Part shown: positions 12,501-24,500 of the stretch, piece after piece
Layout: each line of letters begins with the position of its first letter
Position numbering within the stretch: position 1 is the stretch's first letter
Source of the DNA: Struthidea cinerea
Lineage: Eukaryota; Chordata; Aves; Passeriformes; Corcoracidae
DNA length: 64,000 nucleotides
Direction of reading: 5' to 3'
Assembly: GCA_013397865.1 (NCBI GenBank)
Contig: VZTI01005023.1
Span: 672,347 to 736,346 of the forward strand
The notes under the pieces: generated by a model
The model's input: the letters and a program-made list of their open reading frames with translations, nothing else
Databases searched by the model: none
Told to the model about the DNA's origin: nothing
Position numbers and translations under genes: made by a program

Positions 12501-15500
12501 TTCAAACAGCTTGTGGGAATTTTTTACTTCCTTTGGACATTAAGGAATGCATGTTCTTATTGCTGTGTCTGGTATGTCTCCTTGGTGTGGTCTTCACCAT
12601 GTTTAGGGTCAAGAAAGAGATTTCTAGGAAGGTCATTCAGAGATCTGCCCCAAGTGTGGGTAGATTTGAGTGGCATGGAATATGGAGGAAAATGGCCCTG
12701 TTTTGGGGAAAGTTCTCTGCTCCAATGGTTTGGAAGTTCACCCCTGAATGACTACAGGACCCTTACAAAGTGACAGAGTATTTGCAAGGAAAATGCTGCG
12801 GTAACTCCATAGACGAGCAACTTATTGCAGTGTGCTGGGCCCTGGCTACTCTTTACTGGACACAGGTCAAGACTGGACAGTGCCCTCAGGGAAAGGAGGA
12901 GGAAATCAGACCAACAGGTATCATGGCCACTAAAACTGCAGCTGAAACAGAGGAACAACATATGCAGGTAGCAACTACCCCTATACTATACAGAAGTAGA
13001 AATCCAAGACCAAATCAGTTTGCTTCATGATGAATGAAGAGGAAGCAGGGCCCTGTGGAAAGATGTCCAAGGTTTTGGACACATTTGAAAGACTCAAGAA
13101 AGGTAGAGAGTCCCGTGTCCCATCAGCACAGACCAGAGTCTCTGCTACTGGGAGCAAGCGCCCTACTGCGTGGAAGAGACAGTACACACCACGAGATAAC
13201 CTCTGTTTTTTCCTGTGTAACTACAGAGAATACGTGAGGAAGTGGGATGAAAAACCCACCTCTGCCCTGGCAACATGGGTACGTGAGTTGAGAGGAAGAA
13301 CAATCATCACAGGAAATTCGTCAAAGATAAATGCAGCTCCAATTTCCACAAGACAAGTACTCAGACAGAACAGGAGGGCTGATGTTACTTCCAATCCTCT
13401 TGAAGTTCTTCAGTTCATATTAACAAGAAGTGAGCAATGAGTACCATGACCAGGTCTAGAGGGGCCCTGCCTCCAGCCAGGTGGAGGAAAGGGGCAGTTG
13501 AATCTATTGGACTGTGTGCATCCCATGGCCTGGCACATCAGACCCAAAGGAGTGTAAGGTTTTAGTTGACACAGGTGCAAAATGTACCCTGATGCCATCC
13601 AGATATGTTGGGGCAGAACCCACCTCTGTTTCTGGGGTGAGAGGAGGATCCCAACAGCTGACTGTACTGGAAGCTGACACGACCCTGACTGGGAATGAAT
13701 GGCAAAAACACCCCATCGTGTCTGGCACAGAGGTCCCATTAATCCTTGGCATAGATTACCTCAGGAGAGGGTACTTCAAGGACCCAAAAAGTCATTGCTG
13801 GGCTTTTGGGAGAGCTGCTGTGGAGACAGAGGAGGTTAAAGAGCTGCATACCTTGCCTGGTCTCTCATACTTGCAGGTAGATATATGTCCTGATTCTAGC
13901 CAGGAGAGAGTTAATTTCTGCAGTTGTCAGAAGGGGCATGGCTAGGACTTGGAGGTTATTCTATACTACCACACTGTGAGTTCCAGGGGTGGGGAAGGGG
14001 TCCCTTTCCAGGTTGCATGGCGTGGCGCAGTCAGGCATTACCAGGGGTTCTGTGTGGTATAGTTGTGAGCACTGGCATGATAATTGTTCAGCTGTTGTAC
14101 ACTTTGTAGTTGATACTGTTGATGTTGCTGTTCATTTTCTTACTTCTCTGCTGTTTCCAGTAAATTATTCTTATCTCAGCCTGTGATCTTTACCTTTTGT
14201 ACATCCAATTCTCCTTTCCATCCCTAGCAGAGGAGTGGGAAGGAGGACAGGCAGTCGAGCGTGGTTTGGGGTGTTTCAGTGGGAAAACTAAATCGGTAAA
14301 TACCATTCCTAAGCCACAACAATATGCAAGTCGAAAAATACGGCTCCAAAAGGCCAATATTCAGATAGATACTTGACTTCATGAACAAGGTCATATTGCT
14401 GAAGCCATAGTACTTTTCAAAGGCAGTCTTAAAAGTAAAACAGATGGGTTATTCTTTCACAGAGAAAGACCAAGTATTGCTTTCCCTTCAGCAGACACAT
14501 GGGACCACTGCAGGGATTGTGATATAAGGACACTTAGGTAAAGGACCAAAAAGTCATTTTTCGCAGAAAAATGTTTCAGAGAAAAATAACCTTTGAAGTC
14601 TGAGATTCAGGTTCAAAACACTCTTCATATAGTAAATGCTATGAATAAGATAAAGAAAAACAAGTATTAAAGTTCAAAGACTCATAAATAGAGTGAGAGA
14701 AGAATGTATTGTGTTTCTTTTTAGTTTCCTGTAGATTTAAAGGACAAGTAGTAGCTAAATTTGTAATTATGCCTCTGTCTTCTTTAAAAGAGTCTTTGAT
14801 GATGGCTTCTGTGTTATGCAATGCCCCAGAGGAAAGTTTGAATTCAAACAGCAATGTCACTTGTGCCATCACACCTGCCTGGACTGCAGCGGAAGTGAAC
14901 CTAACAAATGTACCTCTTGTGGAACAGGTAAGTAAGATTTTCTTTTGCCAGCTTTTTCCCCTCCCTTGGCCTCCAAATTGCCTTTTCCCTCAGCTCTCAG
15001 AGCCAGTTGTTAGAGGCAATAAAATGAGTAGTGCTTTTACTACCAATCTGCATTATAATCTTGTGACTCTGAAGAGAATTGGAACTCAATATTTTTTTTT
15101 TTTTTAAGTACAAGAAAACACAACTCTGCATTGTCCTTGCAATTTAATGCATTTCCCTTGGTGTATTTTCAATAGGAGCTATGCTAACAGAAACAGAAAC
15201 AAGAGAAAAAAAGGGACAGAAAACCTACATAGCCTGCTTCTGGAAAAGAAAGCTTCATACATGTTTTCCCCACCCACTGCACAGGATGTGCTATACTGAA
15301 ATGGAGCCAGTTTGCTCAAGCAGGCAGGGAGCCAGGCTGCTTTCCTAAGCATCTCTCTGGGAAAGGCTAAGAAACAAGCATGGTGGGTTCCACTGGAGAT
15401 TGCTGTGTCCCTACAGCTGAACAAACAGGGTTTCCAAAGAGAAGCTTATCACCAACACACATATTTATGTATCTTGAGTTGAGAGGAAGGTTAATGTAGC

Positions 15501-18500
15501 TAATTTTGTGGAAATTCCAAAAAGCCACTCTTCTCCTTTTGAAATTCTGTTTTAAAAATTGTTTCCCATTGTCTCTCTAACATCTGATGAGCAAAGAACC
15601 CAAGGCCGTTACCTGCAAGTACGTGTAACTAGTCTGATCTGTCCCTGGAAATGAATATTTAAGATCTAACTTATAATAAAGAGTAATTTTTTATGAGCTG
15701 TGTTCTGAGGATTCACAAGGGATTCGCAGCCTTTTTGTTTCAGCTGCTACTTCCATTTCATTCCTAATCAACACTGGCCCAGACTTTATTTAAAAATAAG
15801 TGTCTAGACTACGACCAAACACGAGTATGGCTGCATTAATTAGTCGTACTGAGGATGAGATTGACTTTCTCACTTTGGGAAATGTGACTCAGTAGATAAA
15901 GTTTTCAAATGGTACTTCAAATCTAATGTGAGAGCAAGTTTGTATAATTTTTCCCCAAAATCTCTCCCTTACGGTGGACAGCAAGATAATTTCTGTGAAT
16001 CAAGAAATTAAGACACTGATGAGACTCAGATCCTTAGGGGGCAGGAAAATTAAAGAATTGTGCATGAAAAGTAAAATAAATAAAACTCAACTTCTGCTAT
16101 GGTGCAGCTTTATTGCCTTTTATAGCTGCTTTCTCTGCATTTCCAAAAATAAATTACGGTAAGCAAATTCTTGCTCTACAGTTAAGGCAATGAAATACAC
16201 TTAGCACAATTACATGTGTGATTTATTCTGTAGGGTGACTGATTAGAAAACTCCCCATGTGGCAGCACATGGCACATGAAGTTATAGGTGCTTTCACAGG
16301 CTTCATTCAGAAGGATTTGGAGCAGGGGACCTCCCAGTTCTCATGTAATAGAGAATGCTTGTGCTTCGATAGCTAATAGCTGCACATCTGCTATTCAAAT
16401 TCAAGTCTAGATGATTCAGCTAAGATGAGGATTACAGTTTAATCTTCTAGGGACACAGAGTGATCCTTTCCAAAGGTGAAGTGGGCCACTTTGCTTTTCT
16501 AATAATAATTGTACATTTGTGTGTACTATACATTACAGACACTTGTTTGTCCTCTGCAAGGGAACTCAGTGATGGAAAAATCTTGATCCTTTTTTTATAA
16601 GATTGGTGGATGTAAAGAGTAATTGTTTGCTAGCATGATATCTTTATATGCCATAAACCTCCAGGAATGTGAAAAGTTTGAGGTCCTGAAACATTTATAT
16701 ATCTCTTCTGGTGTAAAACTGTATAATCTAGCAGTCAGTGTCTAACTTCAGTGCTGGAACTACATAAAGCTCCTTCTTATACCCCAAATGCCCTCTGTGG
16801 CCGACAACTTTTTCCCATTTGTTTGCCACACAGACCAAAGAGGGGTGGAACGTTTCCTGTACCATGGGGAGTGCAGAGACAGCTGTCCTACAGGTCACTA
16901 CCACTTGAAGCATACCTGTGTGCCTTGCCCTGGCCACTGTGAGGTGTGCCTGAACTCCAGCCACTGCAAGAGATGTTTCAGAGGCTACTACCTTACTCAA
17001 AATGTGTGTCAGAAGCACAATTGTAGAGAAGGTAAGCATTCTTCTGTAGGAGATAACAAATATTCTATTCAATTTGTTACAGAAATCTGCTTAAGCATAT
17101 TAAAAAATATTTTGAAATACAGAGTCACACCTGATCCTGAGGTCCTTAAGTTCCAGCTCTGATCCTCTTCTAATGTCATGCTATTGTAAAGTAGGAGTAT
17201 TTTCCTCAAATTGAGTGGGTTATGCAAGAACAAATGAGAAAAAAAATTTCCATGAGTCTTTCTCCTTTTTTGATTTGAATCAAGTTGATTTCCAGGAGCC
17301 TTGCTGAGTGCTTCCAAATGTTGCCCTTGTATTATCTAGTTAACCCAAAACTGATGATTTGCAAAACACAGGTGAAGTGGAAGATCCTGACTCTGAAGAC
17401 TGCATACCATGTTCAGATGGATGCCAGAACTGCAAACAGGGTAAATACTCCCTTTATCAATCTTATTCTTAAGGCAGGGAAAATCTAGTTCTCCTCACTC
17501 TTGTCATTATCTTAAGCGCATGCTGCTGAGCAGTTAGTCAATGGTGCTGGTGGCTTCTCACCAATTATATCCCATACTGTATAAAATAAATTTCTAAAAT
17601 CTATATTCAGCATATATAAGAATAATTTTTTATTAATTAACTATTAAAATTTGAAGCACTTTTATTTTTTCCTGTTTGAAAGCCACACTCAGGTTGAAAG
17701 ATTTACTGACTTTCTGAAGTTATTATCAGACACAGAATTTTACTATAGATGTTCAAATTTTCTAGGCCTCGAAACAGACCACCACCCTGTGCTTTTTCTT
17801 CAAGGATATAGACATAAGCACAATCTTTAAATTTCATTCAGGAGCAAGTAATCGCAATAACAATGCTACTGCCCTAAAAAATTCCTTGTATATGTTCAAG
17901 GTTCGTGTGGGTTAATCTGTCCACTCATGTAGTTCATTTGGCATTCCTGTAAAACAGAAAGAAAAGGAAATATGCTCAGTTGAAAATGCAACCAGCAGTG
18001 TAAATTAAAAAGAGGGGTTTGAAATTCAGGTGGAATCTCAACTTCCATGTCACAAAGTGCTTCCCACGTGGCTGTTGCAGCTTCCCTAGAGTCTCAGGGG
18101 GTTCTCCTCCAACCAGAATATCCGGAGAAAGTGAGACTGTTGGTAAGATGTCAGCAAGTGCAATCGTGGGTGAATGCTTATAGTCCCACTGGGGTGTGCT
18201 AAAGGGGTGCGGCACTCTCTTCCAGGAAAGCACACATTCTGCTTTGTCATGTTCCAGAAGTGAAAACCTTGGATGTGAAGCTATGCCCTTTCCATTAAAA
18301 ATGTATCTCTCACATTCAGGGCTGCCATCCATGGCTGGGACACTTTCTGAATTTGAGTTTCCAGTTCTGCAAAATTTAGAACAGCACAGTATTGGCATGC
18401 CGTTTTCTGCAACAAACCCTAAACCACAACTGTCTGTCCAGCTCTTTTTCTGGCTACACTATCTGGCATACCTAATTACTGTAAGGATTTTCATCACGTA

Positions 18501-21500
18501 ACTCCTTCTTTCTGCCAGTTGTCCGATCTAAGACGTGGTACCATAAAAAACATCCGATGATGCTGGTGACCAGCCATTCTGTGTGCATTCAGTCAAGCCT
18601 AAGGCTTTCCTCTTGTGCCTACAACTGCCCCTGTCAATATTGTTGAATGAAGAGATAGTTTTAACATGAATGCCACTACGCTGTGGTCTTCTTTTGTATG
18701 GTGTGTTATCCAGATTCATGGGAGCTGTCTGCTTGGCTGAGGGGAGAAGTTAAGGGATAGTACACGTTTCAAAACCTGTCTTTATTGATGCTATCCGACT
18801 TTACCTGCCCATGCTAGTATCTTCTGTGTTCTTTATGATGCTTGAGACTTCAAATAATTTATTTTTCTTCTGAAACTAGTAGGTGGCAATCTGTGTTTTG
18901 AATTAGGGAGAAATGTACTATGTATGAATAGCAACTTTCCTTAAAAATAGTAATTTCAAGTAACTCAGAGGAAGACTTTCTTTTTTTATGAACTTAATAA
19001 GCCTGTATAAGGAGACCGGAAGGTTATTCATGGTCAGCTGGCATACACTAAAAGTGGCTGTATTCAACTACCTTTTTCCTGGGAGGATCACTGATCTCCT
19101 AAATATTAATCATCCATAACATTCGCTACATAGTTACAACTTCTTGCACTCAAAGTTCTGATTTAAAAGAGGATTTTAAGAGCTTCAAGGGTCTATAGAA
19201 TGGATGCAGGTAAAAAAAAGGCTGCATTAGTTTTCACTGCTGTGTAAAGTCAGAAGTATTAAGATGCCAGAGTTTATTAACAGGCATTATATTAAGAAAA
19301 GCCTTTGGTGGTCACAATGCACATATTATTGAGAGTCAGAGATTGGTTTGCACTTGTTCTACTTGGAACAGAAGAACAGTAGTGACCTAAAATCACAGTC
19401 CCAAGCAGATTTTGCAAACTATAATGTGTTCTTGAAATAAAGCAGGACCTGTAAGCTTCAAATTTAAAATAAGTCAGGTAGCTATGGTAGATGCTTGTGT
19501 CTATCTGTATAATATGGTAGATATTTGCTTGTATTTTTACTCTTAATATTCAATGAGTTTTCAGGCATATCAACAACTTAGTTCGTAGATAAGTTGAGTA
19601 CAGTAATGGCTTTCTCATGTCGAATCTGAAAGATGATGTATTGAGAAACTTTTGTAAAAAAACCCTAAAACCCAAAAACTTTTAATTGCCTGTCTCTTAC
19701 AAGAAGTTCATTATTTTGCAAGGTCTAGAGAAATTACACTGCCACAAAAATAACTTCAAACACTAAAATTTCAAGGTGAGAAAATAAGGAATGTGCTACA
19801 TTTAGTTTCACGTCATCATAGTCTTTCCACGGATTCCCTTTTTAAATTAAGTGAATGCTGGAGGATTTTGCAGTCTCTTTGTCCTATCTTCCCTTTGACA
19901 CAATTGAATAATTTAATGGAAGAGCTGCAGAGCAGGTGTAGGAAAAGTTCAACGCTATGAACACTTCAGGTAAAATTGTTGTGGGAAAAAAACAGAACGT
20001 AGTAATCATAGCAATTGGAATAAAAATCACACCGTTCACATACTGAAAAGTAGTTATTCATATATACAAATGCAAATACATTTTGTGCATATTTATAGAT
20101 CTACAGCTGACTCAAGACCATTCTCTCATAGAAAATCATTCAGCGCCTGCTCCTTCTGAAGCGCTTTAAGATCCTTCAATATAAACTCTAAGAAATAAAA
20201 ATAGCTTCTTCAGTTTATGCTGAGCACAGGGTCACTTATAGAAGTTTTATTTATTTAAAATGGATTACATTTTCCTCTTTTCTTGCAGACAGAACTCTAG
20301 TTTTTAGGAGGGATATATAATCAAATTAGGATAACTGAACTGCCTGTTGTCCTACTAGCCTGAAAGAGTTTCGCTCAAAAAGTCTTTTTCACAAGGCACT
20401 AAATAATAGATTAAACCACCACCTGCAGTCTCAGGCAACGCTGTACTGCTTTGTGCAGATATGAAAATTAATAAGATTTGCTTCCTTCTGGCATTATGCC
20501 TCGTGCCAGCAGAATAGAGCAAGTCTGCGTGGGCAGTCTCTCTTCTTGATCAGTAATCATCCAGATTAACACAGAGGTATCATACTTTTATAATGGTTTG
20601 ATACGTTACATCCCGTATCAGCCATTTCAGAGAAGAAAGTAAAACCCACCCAATAAGTAGCACTGCAGGTAATTCTTCACCAGGTGTGAGGATTCTAAAG
20701 TATATCGACAGTGTTTGTTTGTAAGATCTTCTGGAATCCTCAAGGAATGTAGTCAAATCTGTCTGGTTTCCTTTAAGTTTGGAGTGGATTTTGTTTTAGG
20801 GCACAAGTGTGGCCATATACCTTCACTGTATCAACACTAAGAGTAAAGATAGGAGCTCTGAGAGAAACACTTAATCAATGGCAGGTAAGTCTATGTAGTT
20901 AAAATATAAAAGGTGCTTTTTTTTTAAATTCAGGTAATTATTTTCTTTCTCTTTCACTTTATTGATTCAGAGGCCACTTGTATTTTAAGGACATAAAGAA
21001 TCTTTAATGCTCACATATACCATTCTGCCTGCAGACACTGACGAGTCCTGGCATATGTTAATAGGAACATTGCCTTAGAAAGCATAATCCCAGAAAGATC
21101 TATAGCTTTGGGTACACAGTGTCCAAACAATGGCTATGCACATTAGGGTTCACCTGCCCACTTTCTCCTGCCCACGTGCTCTGGTGTGCTTTTGACTCTG
21201 CTAGATGCCACATGAGCCCAGCTGGCATCCTTGTGCACAACTTCCCATGAGATCTGAAAGGCAGACTCCTGCAGAGGCACAAGCCAAGTCTTAAGGGTGA
21301 CTTCGGTACCTATGTTTAGTTCTAAATTCTTAAAAACATCAAATATATCCCTACTTCTGTGCAAGCACAATATTGGACAGACAAAGTGTCTAAGAAAGTG
21401 TGCTGGATACAACACAGGTCCACACTGCCAAAATTGTCTTTATGATACCTCATACCTTTGGTTCCTCAGCTCTTGAAACCCAGTTTTGGACAGGCTGAGT

Positions 21501-24500
21501 TTACTTTTTAAAGCAGCAACGAGCGATTGCTCCCTCTGATGCAGAAAGATGGGAACTGCAGGTCTTCATGCCCTTTGACCATCAGGTTTTGATTAAATTT
21601 TAATGTCTTTTTTTCTGGTGGGTGCCAGTAAACATCATGAAGTCTACAAAATTAAATCCAGTTTCTTCAACAAAAGCAGCTTTAGAAGAGAAAGTTTTGC
21701 TGCAAAAAATATTAAGGAAGAGGATTTTCTTTATGCCATTGCAGCATTTACCTTCCATCCCTCAATGTAAGCTCACTTACATATTTAGATAACTGCAGAA
21801 TAACATTCATCTTTTCTCCAGACTTCTAAAACCATAATGAATTTCAGACACCTTCTTCAAAGTCAGACTTTCCTTTTTAGAAAGCCCGTGGCTATGAGCC
21901 AACACTCAGAACAAGAGAAAAAAATAAGGTAAAACTGTAGATTCTGAGCCACTTAAAGTAATTATTCCAACAGAATTTCAGAGTCAATACAATGCAAGAA
22001 CATAAAAATCTTGGCTCCTATTTCTTATGTTTAAAATGCAACATGTGGACTAAAATGTTTTCTGAAATAACTTCATCTCTGTCTCTAATAATACAATTTG
22101 CATATGCCCTTTTGCACTTGCATAATGAACAGACACAAAATTTGGGTACCTTTGAAGGTGATAAGTGACAAAGTTCTCTGATATGCCGTATCTACTTGCA
22201 TACATACACTTCACGAGCAGAATTTGCCACACCATTAACTAATAATGCTAATAAATACAAGCACCTGGTTCAATGAGGGGGTAAATATTTGCAGCACCTG
22301 GAGCTCATGTAGATCACTGATAAACTCATAGGAATCAACAGAGGACAGGTCTTCCTCTCAGAAGTGATTGTGCAAGTCAGGCATTCTCTCAGTTTGTGGT
22401 GGCAGTCTTCCTGCCAGTGTGCTCAAGGAGCCCCACTTTCCTGACCCCGTGCTTAATTACTTGTGGGTTCTCTTCCACTCACCTCACCCAACTTGCAAAG
22501 GTAAAATATCTCATGATATTAATAGTTCTTACGGGTTCCTACAGAATACCTCATCTCCATGCAGCAAAATACAACATATGATCCATCCAGGTTTCTACAG
22601 TAAGCACCATGACATGGTTTTGCAACCTTTGCACTAGGACTTCTTTCAAAGGCTAACACTGAGAACGAAGTACTCCTCAGCAGGGTGCAGAGAGAAGAAT
22701 GTTCAGCAAAGTTATAACGCTTTTGTCTTTCAAAGATACCTTATAGAAGAAATTAATACTGAGGAAACCCAAGGAGCTGTGTCCCTGAGAATAAAAGCCT
22801 AAAAAGCATTTAGGCCCAAGTGTGTCTCTTTGATCGAGCCGGGTAAAGCCTGAGCCACTCAAAGGTCATCCAGAACCTAACTAATTTGGTCAGGGTTATA
22901 AATTCTATGTGCAAACATAAAGCTAGAAAGGCAGAAAGTGAGAATAAATAACACACAAATGATCAACAAAATCCATTGTAGAGTGGAATGGAGGAACATA
23001 GAGTTTATCAGGGTGCAGGAGGGAGAACAAAAGTATTTGGAGAAGATTTAAGGAAGTGTGAGACAGCTGAAAGAGCAGCACTGTGAACAGACTCAGGCTT
23101 ACAGATACATTACATGATAAATGAGTGAAAACTTATCTGGCTCCCATAGCAACTTAAGAAAGAGAAAGGAAAACTTCATTTCTTCAAACCATCCCTGACG
23201 ATGAATAGACTTTGGCTTTCAAGACAAAATTATGATAAGGACAGTTTTTTATCTCAGAGTAAATCTTCTGCAAGAACTTAGTCTTGCAGAAGGGGTTTTA
23301 GATTTGCAGATAGTAAGATTTGTTTCTACAAGATACTGTGGTGACAATATGCAACCTGTGCAAAAAAAAAAAATGCCCAGCAAGTTTTGGAACTGTTCTC
23401 TGATTTTCAGTCCTGATATTTTACTGTAGGCAGAACATTGCATTAGAGTATGTTGTCTTTCCTAGGGTGTAGGTAAAAGAGAATTTCCTTGCACATTGAA
23501 GATACAAGGTGCATGTACTGAAAAAACTTCCTTTCTTTGAACTTTTTCTGAGAAAGAAAAAACTACTTCTGGTCTAAAATCCAGGCTGGGGGAAAATCAC
23601 TGGAAAAGCTTAAGATATGAGATTGAACCATGAGTTCTGCAAGTACAGAAATTACGGATTTTAGTTTAAAGTTCTCCACAGAACTAAGCGCACAGAAGAA
23701 AACTACTGAATCAGAGCAGAAGTTCACCTAGCTCAGAAGCCACTGAGCAAACATACTTCTAAAATTACATATACAAACAAAGCATGTATTTCTACTCCAA
23801 TGATCTGCAGTTCAGAAGCTTCATGAATCAAAACAGTCAAAAAATGTTAACTGCTGAATCATTCTGCTGGAATTATTGAAGAAAATATACATTAAAACAA
23901 ATATAATCTAAACCATCTGCAGACCAGATCCTCTTTTCAGGGAAGTTTGCTGCCTCCTTGGGGCCCAGATCAGGGACCTCACCAAAAGAATGAAGAGGTT
24001 AATAGAGCCTAAAAAATACTGCCTACTACTGCTTTCACATGAGTACCAGTGATATTTCAACAAGAAAAACAAGGTTAATGAAAAGAGATTTCAAGACACT
24101 AGAAAGACTGAGTGCCAGATCCTGTGCTTTGGACACAGTAACCCCATATGGTTGAGAGAGCTGGAATTGTTTAGCCTGGAGAAAAGGATGCTCAGGGGGA
24201 ACTCTCTACCACTGTGTGAAAGGGAGTTGTAGTCAGGTGCAGGCTGACCTCTTCTCCCAGCCAGCTAGCAACAGGATGAGAAGCCATAGTTTTTGTCTGC
24301 ACATGGGGAGGTTTATGCTGGCCATTGGGAAGAATTTCTTCACAGAAGGGGTGGTTAGACCTAAGGGGTAGTTGGACTTCTCAGGGATGTGGTAGAGTCA
24401 CTGTCCCCGGAAATGTTTATGGAAAGACTGGACATGGCACCCAGTGCCATGGATTAGTTGATAGGGTTTTTGGTCAACAGTTGGACTCACTGATCTCAGA

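Larger units (their letters stand above)
11690..14321 (+). mobile_element. Old, internally shortened avian endogenous retrovirus with two LTRs
   Basis: Two 436-bp LTRs begin TGTCC and end CAACA, bracketing 1,760 bp of internal sequence. By eye the first 100 bp of the LTRs are roughly 80% identical, so the insertion is old. A primer-binding-site-like sequence (TGGCACCCAATGGGC) follows the 5' LTR and resembles the lysine-tRNA type site. Internal frames are fragmentary apart from a retropepsin-like segment. No reverse transcriptase or envelope was recognised. The flanks (ATAAA and ATATG) are not a clean target-site duplication. Confidence 0.85.
9534..14790 (+). other. PCSK5: PCSK5 intron A-B
   Basis: It contains the two-LTR endogenous retrovirus at 11,690-14,321. 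The rest is AT-rich, and no other gene was recognised. Confidence 0.8.

Noticed and set aside
14709..15107. 132-codon + frame across PCSK5 exon B
   Set aside because: It is in the wrong frame for the repeat cysteines; the real exon is 14,791-14,927 in another frame.
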